Shown piece by piece: positions 26,537-34,020 of a stretch of DNA of 49,025 nucleotides. The DNA is from Myxococcota bacterium (GTDB lineage Bacteria > Myxococcota_A > Polyangia > Polyangiales > Houyiibacteriaceae). The stretch spans positions 1-49,025 of the forward strand of contig JALOQC010000004.1 in NCBI GenBank assembly GCA_025453555.1, read 5' to 3'. The notes under the pieces are model-generated. The model was not told the DNA's origin. It made no database searches and saw only the letters and a list, made by a program, of their open reading frames with translations. Each line of letters starts with the position of its first letter. Within the stretch, counting starts at the first letter, position 1. Both the position numbers and the translations under genes were made by a program.

Positions 26537-26617
26537 TCGCGGAGCGGTGGCGCTGGCGCTGCGAGCTCGGTGATCGCGGAGCAGTGGCGCTGGCGCTGCG
26601 GATTCGGTGATCACCGG
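26510..26617 (+). repeat. Three-copy 37-base tandem repeat covering the end of the PP2C-like gene
   Basis: Copies start at 26510, 26547 and 26584. The unit contains GTGGCGCTGGCGCTGCG followed by CGGTGATCGCGG. The first copy holds the last codons and stop (TGA 26534-26536) of the gene; the others repeat that sequence, with the stop, in the intergenic space. Confidence 0.88.
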
Positions 26618-26676
26618 ACAGCGGGCACGTGCTTCGTGCTCCAAACGTCGCGGGCGACTCGGTATCCTCGCGCACG

Positions 26677-27867
26677 ATGACGCAAGCGAGCGCGGGGCAA
26701 CACTTTCCTTGTGGGGCGTGCGGTGCCCCGGCGATGGCGTACGACGCGGCGGTGGGCGCGATGCGCTGCCCGTTCTGCGGAAACGTGCAGGCGGTGGCCG
26801 CGCAAGGCGCGCCGGCGGCTCAGGCACCTGCACAGGGTTCGGCGCCCGCGCAGGGCCAGGCTCCCGCGAGTCACGCTCCGGGCGGAGCGGTGGAGCGTCG
26901 GCTCGACGAAGGCGTCGCGCGCGAACGCTCGGGTGCCGGCGGGGAAGGCTACGGCACCGCGACGCGCTCGATGAAGTGCCAGACCTGCGGGGCGACGGTC
27001 GCGTTCGCCGGGACCGCGATCGCGACCAAGTGCGACTTCTGCGGTTCGCAGCACGTGCTGGAGCAGACCGCGCAGCGCAACGTCATCCGACCGGAGAGCC
27101 TCGTGCCCTTCGCGATCGACAACGCCGCCGCGAAGGAGAAGTTCAAGACCTGGCTCGGGAGCGGCTTCTTCCGCCCGGGTGATCTGTCGCGCGCGGCGAG
27201 CCTCGGCGAGATCGCGGGCGTGTACGTGCCGTACTGGACGTTCGACTGCGTGGTCGACTCGCGATGGCGCGCGGAGGCGGGGCACCACTACTACGAGACC
27301 GTCACCGAGGTCGAGGTGGTGAACGGGCAGAAACAGCAAGTGAAGAAGCAGGTGCAGAAGACGCGTTGGGAGCCCGCGCAGGGCCAGCGGCGCGATCGTT
27401 ACGACGACGTGCTCGTGGTCGCCTCGCGTGGTCTGCCGGAGCCGATCGCGAACCGGCTCGCGACCTTCGACACCCGCGCGCTCGTGCCCTACGACCCGCG
27501 CTATCTCGCTGGATTTCACGCGGAAGAGTACGCGGTAGGGCTCGAAGAGGGCTGGCAGAAGGCCGACCAGCGCGTGCGCAGCGAGCAAGACAACCGCTGC
27601 CGGCGCGACATCCCGGGCGACACGCACCGGAGCTACGAGTCGCAGCATCAGCTCTACGAACAAACGTACAAACACGTCCTCCTTCCGCTCTGGATCGCCG
27701 CGTATCGGTACCAGGACAAGACGTTTCGTTTCCTCGTGAACGGGCAGACCGGCGAGGTGCAGGGCGAGGCCCCGACGAGCTGGGTGAAGGTCGTGATGGT
27801 GATCGCGCTCGTGATCGCGATCATCGTCGGCATCGTGATGGCCGTGCGGGCGAGCAAGGGAGGGTGA
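26677..27867 (+). CDS. Zinc-ribbon membrane protein (PriA-like zinc-ribbon family)
   Basis: This is a 396-residue protein with two zinc ribbons (C12/C15 with C31/C34, and C101/C104 with C119/C122) separated by an Ala/Gln/Pro-rich linker of about 45 residues. After about 130 comes a conserved module often mislabelled as primosomal protein N': PFAIDNAAAKEKFKTWLGS, VYVPYWTFD, TRWEPAQGQ, YDDVLVVAS, YLAGFHAEEY and RRDIPGDTH. A final hydrophobic helix (about 368-388) anchors it, with a short basic tail. Nothing catalytic is visible. The start is ATG 26677, immediately before the first ribbon. Zinc-dependent protein interaction at the inner membrane is plausible but not shown. Confidence 0.8.
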   Translation: MTQASAGQHFPCGACGAPAMAYDAAVGAMRCPFCGNVQAVAAQGAPAAQAPAQGSAPAQGQAPASHAPGGAVERRLDEGVARERSGAGGEGYGTATRSMKCQTCGATVAFAGTAIATKCDFCGSQHVLEQTAQRNVIRPESLVPFAIDNAAAKEKFKTWLGSGFFRPGDLSRAASLGEIAGVYVPYWTFDCVVDSRWRAEAGHHYYETVTEVEVVNGQKQQVKKQVQKTRWEPAQGQRRDRYDDVLVVASRGLPEPIANRLATFDTRALVPYDPRYLAGFHAEEYAVGLEEGWQKADQRVRSEQDNRCRRDIPGDTHRSYESQHQLYEQTYKHVLLPLWIAAYRYQDKTFRFLVNGQTGEVQGEAPTSWVKVVMVIALVIAIIVGIVMAVRASKGG

Positions 27868-27910
27868 GCCTTCGTTCGTGAGGCCGCGTGCGTGAGCCTT
27901 CGTTCGTGAG
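27864..27910 (+). repeat. Two-copy 19-base direct repeat at the end of the zinc-ribbon gene
   Basis: GTGAGCCTTCGTTCGTGAG occurs at 27864-27882 and 27892-27910. The first copy contains the gene's stop codon (TGA 27865-27867) and the second lies in the gap before the next gene. Confidence 0.75.
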
Positions 27911-27965
27911 CCTGAACGTGCGAGGGAACCTCGGCGCGGGTCGAGCGTCGGATACTCTCGTGCCG

Positions 27966-30461
27966 ATGCGCCCTTCCCTCGCGTTCGTGCTCTGCCTCGC
28001 GTGTACCCACGCCGGGCCGAGCCCCGTCGTGGTCCCACCCGAGCCGTCTCCGCCGACGCCCGTCGATCCGACGCCCGTCGAACCGACGTACGCGGAGCCG
28101 ACGTCGCCGCCCGCGCCGGGCGGGCTCGTGTTCGGGCGCGCGCACCGACGCGGCGTGCATGCGGCGTCGTTCGATCCGACGGGGCGCGTGCTGATCACCG
28201 CGAGCGGCGACGGCGCGATCGCGGTGATCGACGTCGCGACGGGTCGACTGCGCGCGAGCCGCCGTGCGTTCGTGCGCACCGCGGAGCGTTGGGTGCACGC
28301 GACGTCGCCCCACGAGGTGCTCGTCGCGAGCACGGGCGGCTTCTTCGACGGAACGGGCGGCGTGTACCGCTGGGATCTGCACGCCGACACGTGGACGCCG
28401 CTCTACCGACCCGATGCCCCGCGCTTCGTGCTCGAGCGCTTCGACGCCGCGCGCGATGGAAGCGGGCACGTGCGCTTTCGCTACGACGAGGCGAGCTCGG
28501 AGCTCGAGCTCGTGCGCGAGGGCGAAGAGCCAGCGGTGCTCGCGGTGAACGCGAATGGGGTGATGGGTGTGTCGTACGACGAGGTGACGCCGTGCGGCGA
28601 TCGCCCGCGCTGCAGCCGCGTGGTCTCCGTGGTGCAGAGCGAGCCGAGCGTGATCTCGCTCTTCGACGCGCGGACCGGGGCGAGGCTCGCGGAGGTGCCG
28701 GGCATGTTCGACGCGTTCGCAGGCATGGATCTCTGGATCACGGGGAGGACGCGGGAGCTCGTCGCGCGGAGCCGTGTCGACGGAAGCGTGCGCGCGAGCG
28801 CCGCGATCGACGCGCCGGTCCTCGGGCTGCGCGCGGCGGGCGAGCTGGTGCTGGTCGATCTCGAGGGCGAGCGGTGGCGTGCGCTCGAGGCCTCGACGCT
28901 GACGCCCCGAGGCGAGTGGCAGAACGTGCGCGCGATCGCGGCGTCGCCGGACGGTCGCTCGGTCTTCGTCGCGCGCGAAGGGGCGCTGGAACGTTGGATC
29001 GTGGGCGAGGCGCAGCCGCATCGCGTCTCGCGGCCTTCCGCGACGGACGACTCCGCGAGGGTGATCGACGACTACGTCCACGACCTCTTGGTGTCGCCGG
29101 ACGGCGCGACGCTCGTGGTGCTCGGCGCGGACGTGCTCGTCTGGGACGTGGCGTCGTGGTCGGAGCGCGCGCGCATCGAGAGCGATGCCGGCGAGACGAG
29201 CGTGTGGGGCGTCGTGTGGAGCCCGGACGGCGACGAGCTGGTCACGCACGGGCGCGCGGGCGTGGAGCGTTGGGGCGTGAACGGCGCGGTGACGACGTCG
29301 TGCGGGAGCGCGCGACCTCCGATCGTGCGCCGCGGCGGAGGGCTGACCTTCGACGGAACCCTCTGCGAGCTCTCGCTCGGACCGTTGGGCGAGTACGCGC
29401 AGCCGCTCGCGCACGCGCGCGACGGAACGCGGGTGCTCGTGCAACGCGAAGCGGGTCTCGCGCTCTTCGAGAACGGCGCGCTGCGCGACGTGCCGGTGCC
29501 GGCGCCGAGCTGCGACGGTGGCTTCTGTCCCGAGCGGCTCTCCGCGGATCGGACGCTCTCGCGCGTGGCGGTGGCAAGCGAGCGCGGCGTGGTCGTGGTC
29601 GAGCTGTCGAGCGGTCGACGCACGACGATCGCCGCTCCACGCCGTGCGGGCACCCTGGGCTCGCTGAAGCTCGCACCGGATGGGAGCGCGCTCGCGGAGG
29701 TGCGGCGTGAGCCCGACGCGGTGCGCGTGGTCGACGTGGCCACGCGGCGCGAGCGCTTCGTGCTGCCGCTGCCGGACGCGCAGGCGCAGGTCGTGTTCTC
29801 GGCCGATGGCGCGAGGGTCGCGATCGGGTCGACGACCGCGGTGGAGGTGCGCGACGCGCGCGATGGCGCCTTGCTGACGAGCGCGCCGACCGTGCGTTCG
29901 TTTCGCGATCTGCGCTTCACGCCGGACGGGAAGCTGCTGGTCGTGCGAGGGCTGGAGGAGCTCGTGATCGTCGACGTGGAGGGCCGCGACGTGCGTCGAC
30001 GCGTGGAGGAGCTCGCGCCCACCGCGGGGGTCTCCGAGGACGCGGATCGCCTCGCGCGCTGCGTGGAAGGGCGATTGATCGTCGAGCGACTCGTGGTCGC
30101 GCGGCAGGACGATCGCGGGCCGTGTCGGATGACCGACGAGCTCGTGTTCTCGCCGGACGGAACGCGCCTCGCGCAGCGGGAGGACGCGGTGGTGCGGGTG
30201 CATCGGCTCGACGGTCCCGTCGAGTCCGCGGGGTCGAGTCCCGCGCCCGAGATCGGCGACGTGCTCGTGCTCCGGACGTACCGCGCGGAGAATCGATCGT
30301 TCCCCGTCGCCGAGGACGCGAACGGCCGCTTCGAGGTGGACCCGAGCGCGCTACCTCACTTCGTCTACCGCGAAGCGGGCGGGATCGAACGCGGCGCGCT
30401 GCGGCCGGCGAGCGAAGGCCCGCGGGTGGAAGGGATGGTCGCGCGATTCTTCGGGCGGTGA
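27966..30461 (+). CDS. Beta-propeller (WD40/PQQ-like) lipoprotein
   Basis: This 831-residue exported protein starts at ATG 27966 (MRPSLAFVLCLACTHAG, possible lipidation Cys13). A Pro/Thr-rich linker runs from 18 to 48. The rest consists of many blade-like repeats with the pattern SPDGxxLxVxxxDxxVxxWD. Examples are SFDPTGRVLITASGDGAIAV, SPDGATLVVLGADVLVWD, WSPDGDELVTHG and FTPDGKLLVVRG. This is a WD40-type beta-propeller, perhaps two propellers. No enzyme motif is seen; it is probably a scaffold or a binding protein outside the inner membrane. A diverged in-frame copy of the palindrome, coding ESAGSS, lies near the end (30217-30235). Confidence 0.85.
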   Translation: MRPSLAFVLCLACTHAGPSPVVVPPEPSPPTPVDPTPVEPTYAEPTSPPAPGGLVFGRAHRRGVHAASFDPTGRVLITASGDGAIAVIDVATGRLRASRRAFVRTAERWVHATSPHEVLVASTGGFFDGTGGVYRWDLHADTWTPLYRPDAPRFVLERFDAARDGSGHVRFRYDEASSELELVREGEEPAVLAVNANGVMGVSYDEVTPCGDRPRCSRVVSVVQSEPSVISLFDARTGARLAEVPGMFDAFAGMDLWITGRTRELVARSRVDGSVRASAAIDAPVLGLRAAGELVLVDLEGERWRALEASTLTPRGEWQNVRAIAASPDGRSVFVAREGALERWIVGEAQPHRVSRPSATDDSARVIDDYVHDLLVSPDGATLVVLGADVLVWDVASWSERARIESDAGETSVWGVVWSPDGDELVTHGRAGVERWGVNGAVTTSCGSARPPIVRRGGGLTFDGTLCELSLGPLGEYAQPLAHARDGTRVLVQREAGLALFENGALRDVPVPAPSCDGGFCPERLSADRTLSRVAVASERGVVVVELSSGRRTTIAAPRRAGTLGSLKLAPDGSALAEVRREPDAVRVVDVATRRERFVLPLPDAQAQVVFSADGARVAIGSTTAVEVRDARDGALLTSAPTVRSFRDLRFTPDGKLLVVRGLEELVIVDVEGRDVRRRVEELAPTAGVSEDADRLARCVEGRLIVERLVVARQDDRGPCRMTDELVFSPDGTRLAQREDAVVRVHRLDGPVESAGSSPAPEIGDVLVLRTYRAENRSFPVAEDANGRFEVDPSALPHFVYREAGGIERGALRPASEGPRVEGMVARFFGR
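30217..30235 (+). repeat. Diverged partial copy of the palindrome unit in the beta-propeller gene
   Basis: CCGTCGAGTCCGCGGGGTC matches 18 of 19 bases of the 33-base array unit in the TolB/TPR gene, including the CCGTCGAGTC flank. The second half of the hairpin is lost. It codes for VESAGS in the same frame as in the PKS and AsmA-like genes. Confidence 0.45.
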
Positions 30462-30462
30462 T

Positions 30463-31035
30463 TCAGCTCGCGCCGCGGAGGAAGAAGTAGACCACGACGC
30501 CCGTGACCGAGACGTAGAGCCAGATGGGCGCGAGGATCCGCGTGACCTTCTTGTGGGCGGCGAAGCGGCGCTTCCACGCGAAGTAGAAGGCGGAGAGCGC
30601 CATGGGGACGATCGGGATGGAGAGCACGACGTGGCTGAAGAGGATGCCGAGGTAGAGGCCTCGGTGATCGCCTTGGTAACGCGTGTCGCCGTGGACGTAG
30701 TGGTAGGCGAGGTAGCCGACGAGGAAGAAGGTCGAGGCGGCGAAGCTGCCGACCATGAGGCGCTTGTGGAGCGCGACCTTCTGTGCCCGGATGGCGAGCC
30801 ATCCTGCCGTGAGCAGCACGGCGGCGGTGGCGTTCAGGCCCGCGTTCACGGCCGGCATGAAGCGGAGATCGAGACCGCCCGCGTCGCCTGCGTCGCGAAA
30901 GATCAGGAGCCACGCGAGGATCGCGAGCGCGGCGGCCGACACCACGGCGTTGAAGAGGAAGAAGCCGCGATCCTGGCGGATCTGCGCGTCGAGGGTGGGG
31001 CCCGAGGTGGTCACGACGGGCGGATATGGGACCAT
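30463..31035 (-). CDS. DUF420 membrane protein (CtaM/YozB-like)
   Basis: This 190-residue inner-membrane protein starts at ATG 31035 and has five hydrophobic segments: about 26-45 (FNAVVSAAALAILAWLLIF), 63-82, 99-115 and two later ones up to 187. Conserved histidines at membrane edges (ALHKRLM, AYHYVHGD, FSHVVLS, AAHKKVTR) fit the DUF420 family, whose B. subtilis and S. aureus relatives YozB/CtaM are involved in cytochrome aa3 oxidase maturation. A similar role is inferred only. It converges with the beta-propeller gene, with one base between them. Confidence 0.85.
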   Translation of the reverse strand: MVPYPPVVTTSGPTLDAQIRQDRGFFLFNAVVSAAALAILAWLLIFRDAGDAGGLDLRFMPAVNAGLNATAAVLLTAGWLAIRAQKVALHKRLMVGSFAASTFFLVGYLAYHYVHGDTRYQGDHRGLYLGILFSHVVLSIPIVPMALSAFYFAWKRRFAAHKKVTRILAPIWLYVSVTGVVVYFFLRGAS

Positions 31036-31170
31036 GCGCGGGCGTGCGCAAAGGGTTGGGGGCGCATCGCGGAATGCCGCGCTTGTCCGACCGGATGAAT
31101 CGGGCTACCAGGGCAGCTTTCCCGAGCGTCGGGGCCGCGGGTGGCTTCGTCGCGTCCGGACGTCGAACCC

Positions 31171-32019
31171 ATGCGCTACGACCTCGTCCTCCTCGACTTC
31201 GACGGCACGTTCACGGACGTCGAAAAAGAAGCCGGTCCCTTCTTCGAGGCCTACCTCTCGGACGTCCGCGAGATCCTCGGCCCGGGCTTCGAGTCCGACT
31301 GGGACGAAGCGACCGCGATCATGTCGGAGGATCCGGCGAACCACGGGTGGCTCCACGAGGGCCGCATCGTCGCGCCGGGCAACGCGGACCCGTACCTGCG
31401 CGCGACGGTGGTCATCAACATGGTGCTCGATCGGCGCGGGCTCTACCTCGACGGCAACGCGCGGACCGACCTCCTGCAGAAGCTCTACCACGCCAACTAC
31501 CCGAAGGCGGACACGGTGTTCCGCTCGGACGCCAAGCGCGTCGTCGAGGCCCTGCTCGCGAGCGGCATCCCGACCTTCGTGGTGACGAACTCCGCGACCG
31601 ACGACGTGCAGCGGAAGATCGACAAGCTCGCGCCCGCGGGTCGCGACCGGCTCACCGTGCACGGCAACGCGAAGAAGTTCTTCGTGGTGGATCCGCAGCC
31701 GAACGACGCGCGCTTCGAGGCGCTGCCGCCGACGATGCAGGTCGAGGGGCTCGAGCGTCCGATCTACGTGCGGCGCGGCTGCTACTACGAGGTGCTGCGC
31801 GGCATCTGGGAAAAGACCGGGCTCTCGCCGGAGCGCACGCTCGTGGCGGGCGACATCTTCGAGCTCGACCTCGCGCTCCCCGCGCACCTCGGCGCGCACG
31901 TGCAGCTCGTGCTCAAGGAGAAGACCGAAGCGTTCGAGCGGCGCGCGATCGCGCAGCTCGCAAACGCGGACGCGAGCGAGGACCTCGGCGGCATCTTGCG
32001 GCGCGTCGGGCTCGTCTGA
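31171..32019 (+). CDS. HAD-superfamily hydrolase
   Basis: This 282-residue protein has motif I DFDGTFTD (nucleophile D9, acid D11), motif II VTNSAT (about 144-149) and a motif IV acidic cluster GDIFELDLAL. The cap region between motif I and motif II is large and has HGWLHEGRIV. ATG 31171 is preferred because motif I then lies at residues 9-13, as usual; a GTG at 31141 would add ten residues. It is probably a phosphatase on a small phosphorylated metabolite; the substrate cannot be predicted. It is divergent from the DUF420 gene. Confidence 0.85.
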   Translation: MRYDLVLLDFDGTFTDVEKEAGPFFEAYLSDVREILGPGFESDWDEATAIMSEDPANHGWLHEGRIVAPGNADPYLRATVVINMVLDRRGLYLDGNARTDLLQKLYHANYPKADTVFRSDAKRVVEALLASGIPTFVVTNSATDDVQRKIDKLAPAGRDRLTVHGNAKKFFVVDPQPNDARFEALPPTMQVEGLERPIYVRRGCYYEVLRGIWEKTGLSPERTLVAGDIFELDLALPAHLGAHVQLVLKEKTEAFERRAIAQLANADASEDLGGILRRVGLV

Positions 32020-32039
32020 CTCGCCACGAGACGGCGCGC

Positions 32040-32408
32040 ATGGGACGGTTCACGGTCGATTCGAGCGAGTGGCCTTTCGTTCGCGTCACGTACGTCGACT
32101 CGGTCGACGACGCCGCGTTCGAGCGATACGTGCAGGAACAGGCGGCGCTCCTGGAACGGAAGGAGCCCTACGTCGTCCTGTTCGACGCCCGGCGTTCCGG
32201 GATGCCGACCGCCAAGCAGCGCCAACGCATGGCGCGTTACATGCGTGACCACGAGACGCAGCTTCGTCGGTACTGCCGACGCGGCGCGTTCGTGATCGAG
32301 AGCCCGCTCATTCGTGGAGCGCTCACGGCGATCTTGTGGATCCAGCCGCTGCCCTTCCCGCACGAGGTGTTCGCGAGCGTCGAAGACGCCGAGCGATTCC
32401 TCCGCTGA
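32040..32408 (+). CDS. Small STAS/SpoIIAA-like protein
   Basis: This 122-residue soluble protein starts at ATG 32040, 20 bases after the HAD gene. The pattern of a first strand (FVRVTYVDSVDDAAFERYV), a strand with VVLFDARRSG, a helix (AKQRQRMARYMRD) and a later FVIESPLIRGALTAILW resembles the STAS-like/DUF fold in which a small domain binds anti-sigma or signalling partners. The GAFVIES and final ASVEDAERFLR segments are typical of such families. Function is unknown. Confidence 0.7.
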   Translation: MGRFTVDSSEWPFVRVTYVDSVDDAAFERYVQEQAALLERKEPYVVLFDARRSGMPTAKQRQRMARYMRDHETQLRRYCRRGAFVIESPLIRGALTAILWIQPLPFPHEVFASVEDAERFLR

Positions 32409-32503
32409 TCGCGACGGTGAACGTCTCTCGCCGGGTCGGGGCGTCTTCGGACGTATTCGTCGGGGTGTCTTCGTCGTCGATGCCGTGCGAGGCTCGCGAC
32501 GCG

Positions 32504-33934
32504 ATGACGCCGAGCGACATCCTCTGGATCGCCGTGCCCGCCCTCGAGGTCCTCTGGGTCTCGTGGGTCGTCGTGTACATCCTGCTCGAGCGTCGATCGC
32601 CGGGCGCGACGCTCGCGTGGATCCTCATCCTCGCGTTCCTGCCGATCTTCGGGCTCGTCTTCTACTTCTTCGTCGGCCCGCGCCGCTTCGAACGAAAGAA
32701 GCGGCGCTTCCTCGCTGCGCGCACCTCGGTTCGGCAGCGCACCGCGGAGGACATTCGGCGCGATCTGCACGACGCACGCGCCGCGTCGCTCGTCGCGCTC
32801 GGTGAGAACGTGACGGGCCTCGTCGGTCGCCCACGCGCGGCCGAGCTCGAGCTCTTCGTCGAAGGCGCCGCGGCCTACGCGTCGCTCGCGGAGGCGATCG
32901 AAGGCGCGAAGCACCACGTGCACCTCGAGTACTACATCTGGGATGCCGACCGAACCGGCGCGCGCTTCCGGGATCTGCTCGCGCGTCGCGCCCGCGAAGG
33001 GATCGAGGTTCGTGTGTTGCTCGACGCCTTCGGGACCTCGAAGACGGCGGACGCGTTCTGGGAGCCGCTGCGCGCCGCCGGCGGCCGCGTGGAGTCGTTC
33101 AACCCGTTGCGCATCACGCGCTTTCGTCCGCGGCTCGTGAACTTCCGGACTCACCGGAAGATCGCGGTGATCGACGGCAAGGTCGCGTTCACGGGTGGGA
33201 TGAACGTCGCCGACTGCCACACCAGCGAGGTCGTCGGCGACGCCGCGTGGCGCGACACCCACGTCCGCGCGATCGGTCCGGTCGCGCGCGGCTTTCAAAT
33301 GGTATTTCTGGGCGATTGGGAGTTCGCTTCGGGCGAAGCGGTGTCCGGACAATCGTACTTTCCGCCCGAGGCCGACCTGGGAGCTGCGATCTCGGCGCAG
33401 GTGTTCGCGAGCGGTCCGGACGAGACGTTCGACGCGATCCACAAGCTCTACGTGGGCGCGGTGTCATCAGCGCGCCGGCGCGTGATGCTCACGTCGCCGT
33501 ACTTCGTGCCGGACGAGGCGTTGCGCGTGGCGCTCGAGACGGCCGCGCTCGGGGGCGCGAAGGTCTCGGTGTTGGTGCCGAAGGACGGAGACGTCCCGCT
33601 CGTCGCTGCGGCGGCGCGCTCGTACTACCCGGAGCTCGTCGCCTCCGGGGTGCGTGTGTACGAGTACGGGCCGCCGGTGCTGCACGCCAAGACGCTGGTG
33701 GTGGACGATCTCGTGGCGGTGGTGGGCACCGCGAACGCCGATCCGCGGAGCTTCCGCCTGAACTTCGAGGTCGCCCTCGCGGCGTGGGATCCCGGAACCT
33801 GCGACGCGCTCGCGGCCGCGTTCGAGGCCGACTTGGCGAGCTCCACCGAGATCACAGAGAAGGCGATCGCCGAGTGGTCGCTCGGGCGACGGATCGCGTC
33901 CGCGGGTGCGCGGCTGTTCTCGCCGATGCTCTGA
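32504..33934 (+). CDS. cls: Cardiolipin synthase
   Basis: This 476-residue inner-membrane enzyme condenses two phosphatidylglycerol molecules. Two N-terminal helices (about 7-30 and 37-57) are followed by two phospholipase D HKD motifs: FRTHRKIAVIDG (H217, K219, D224) and VLHAKTLVVDD (H394, K396, D401/D402). The GTANADPRSFRLNFE signature follows the second. The length is typical of ClsA. The start is ATG 32504; the ATG at 32480 is possible. Confidence 0.95.
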   Translation: MTPSDILWIAVPALEVLWVSWVVVYILLERRSPGATLAWILILAFLPIFGLVFYFFVGPRRFERKKRRFLAARTSVRQRTAEDIRRDLHDARAASLVALGENVTGLVGRPRAAELELFVEGAAAYASLAEAIEGAKHHVHLEYYIWDADRTGARFRDLLARRAREGIEVRVLLDAFGTSKTADAFWEPLRAAGGRVESFNPLRITRFRPRLVNFRTHRKIAVIDGKVAFTGGMNVADCHTSEVVGDAAWRDTHVRAIGPVARGFQMVFLGDWEFASGEAVSGQSYFPPEADLGAAISAQVFASGPDETFDAIHKLYVGAVSSARRRVMLTSPYFVPDEALRVALETAALGGAKVSVLVPKDGDVPLVAAAARSYYPELVASGVRVYEYGPPVLHAKTLVVDDLVAVVGTANADPRSFRLNFEVALAAWDPGTCDALAAAFEADLASSTEITEKAIAEWSLGRRIASAGARLFSPML

Positions 33935-33977
33935 TCACCGCTCGTGCTCACCGTCCCTCACGCACGTCGGGCCTCAC

Positions 33978-34012
33978 ACGCGTCGAGTGGTGTGCCTCCC
34001 ACGCGTCGAGTG
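33978..34012. repeat. Short direct repeat at the junction of two convergent genes
   Basis: ACGCGTCGAGTG occurs at 33978-33989 and 34001-34012, 23 bases apart, in the 86-base gap between cls and the TolB/TPR gene. Confidence 0.6.
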
Positions 34013-34020
34013 TCGTGCCG

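Noticed and set aside
27654..30203. Long minus-strand frame of 849 codons opposite the beta-propeller gene
   Set aside because: It is Arg/His/Ala-rich with no domain pattern and is the antisense of a gene with clear blade repeats; GC-rich third positions remove stops from antisense frames.
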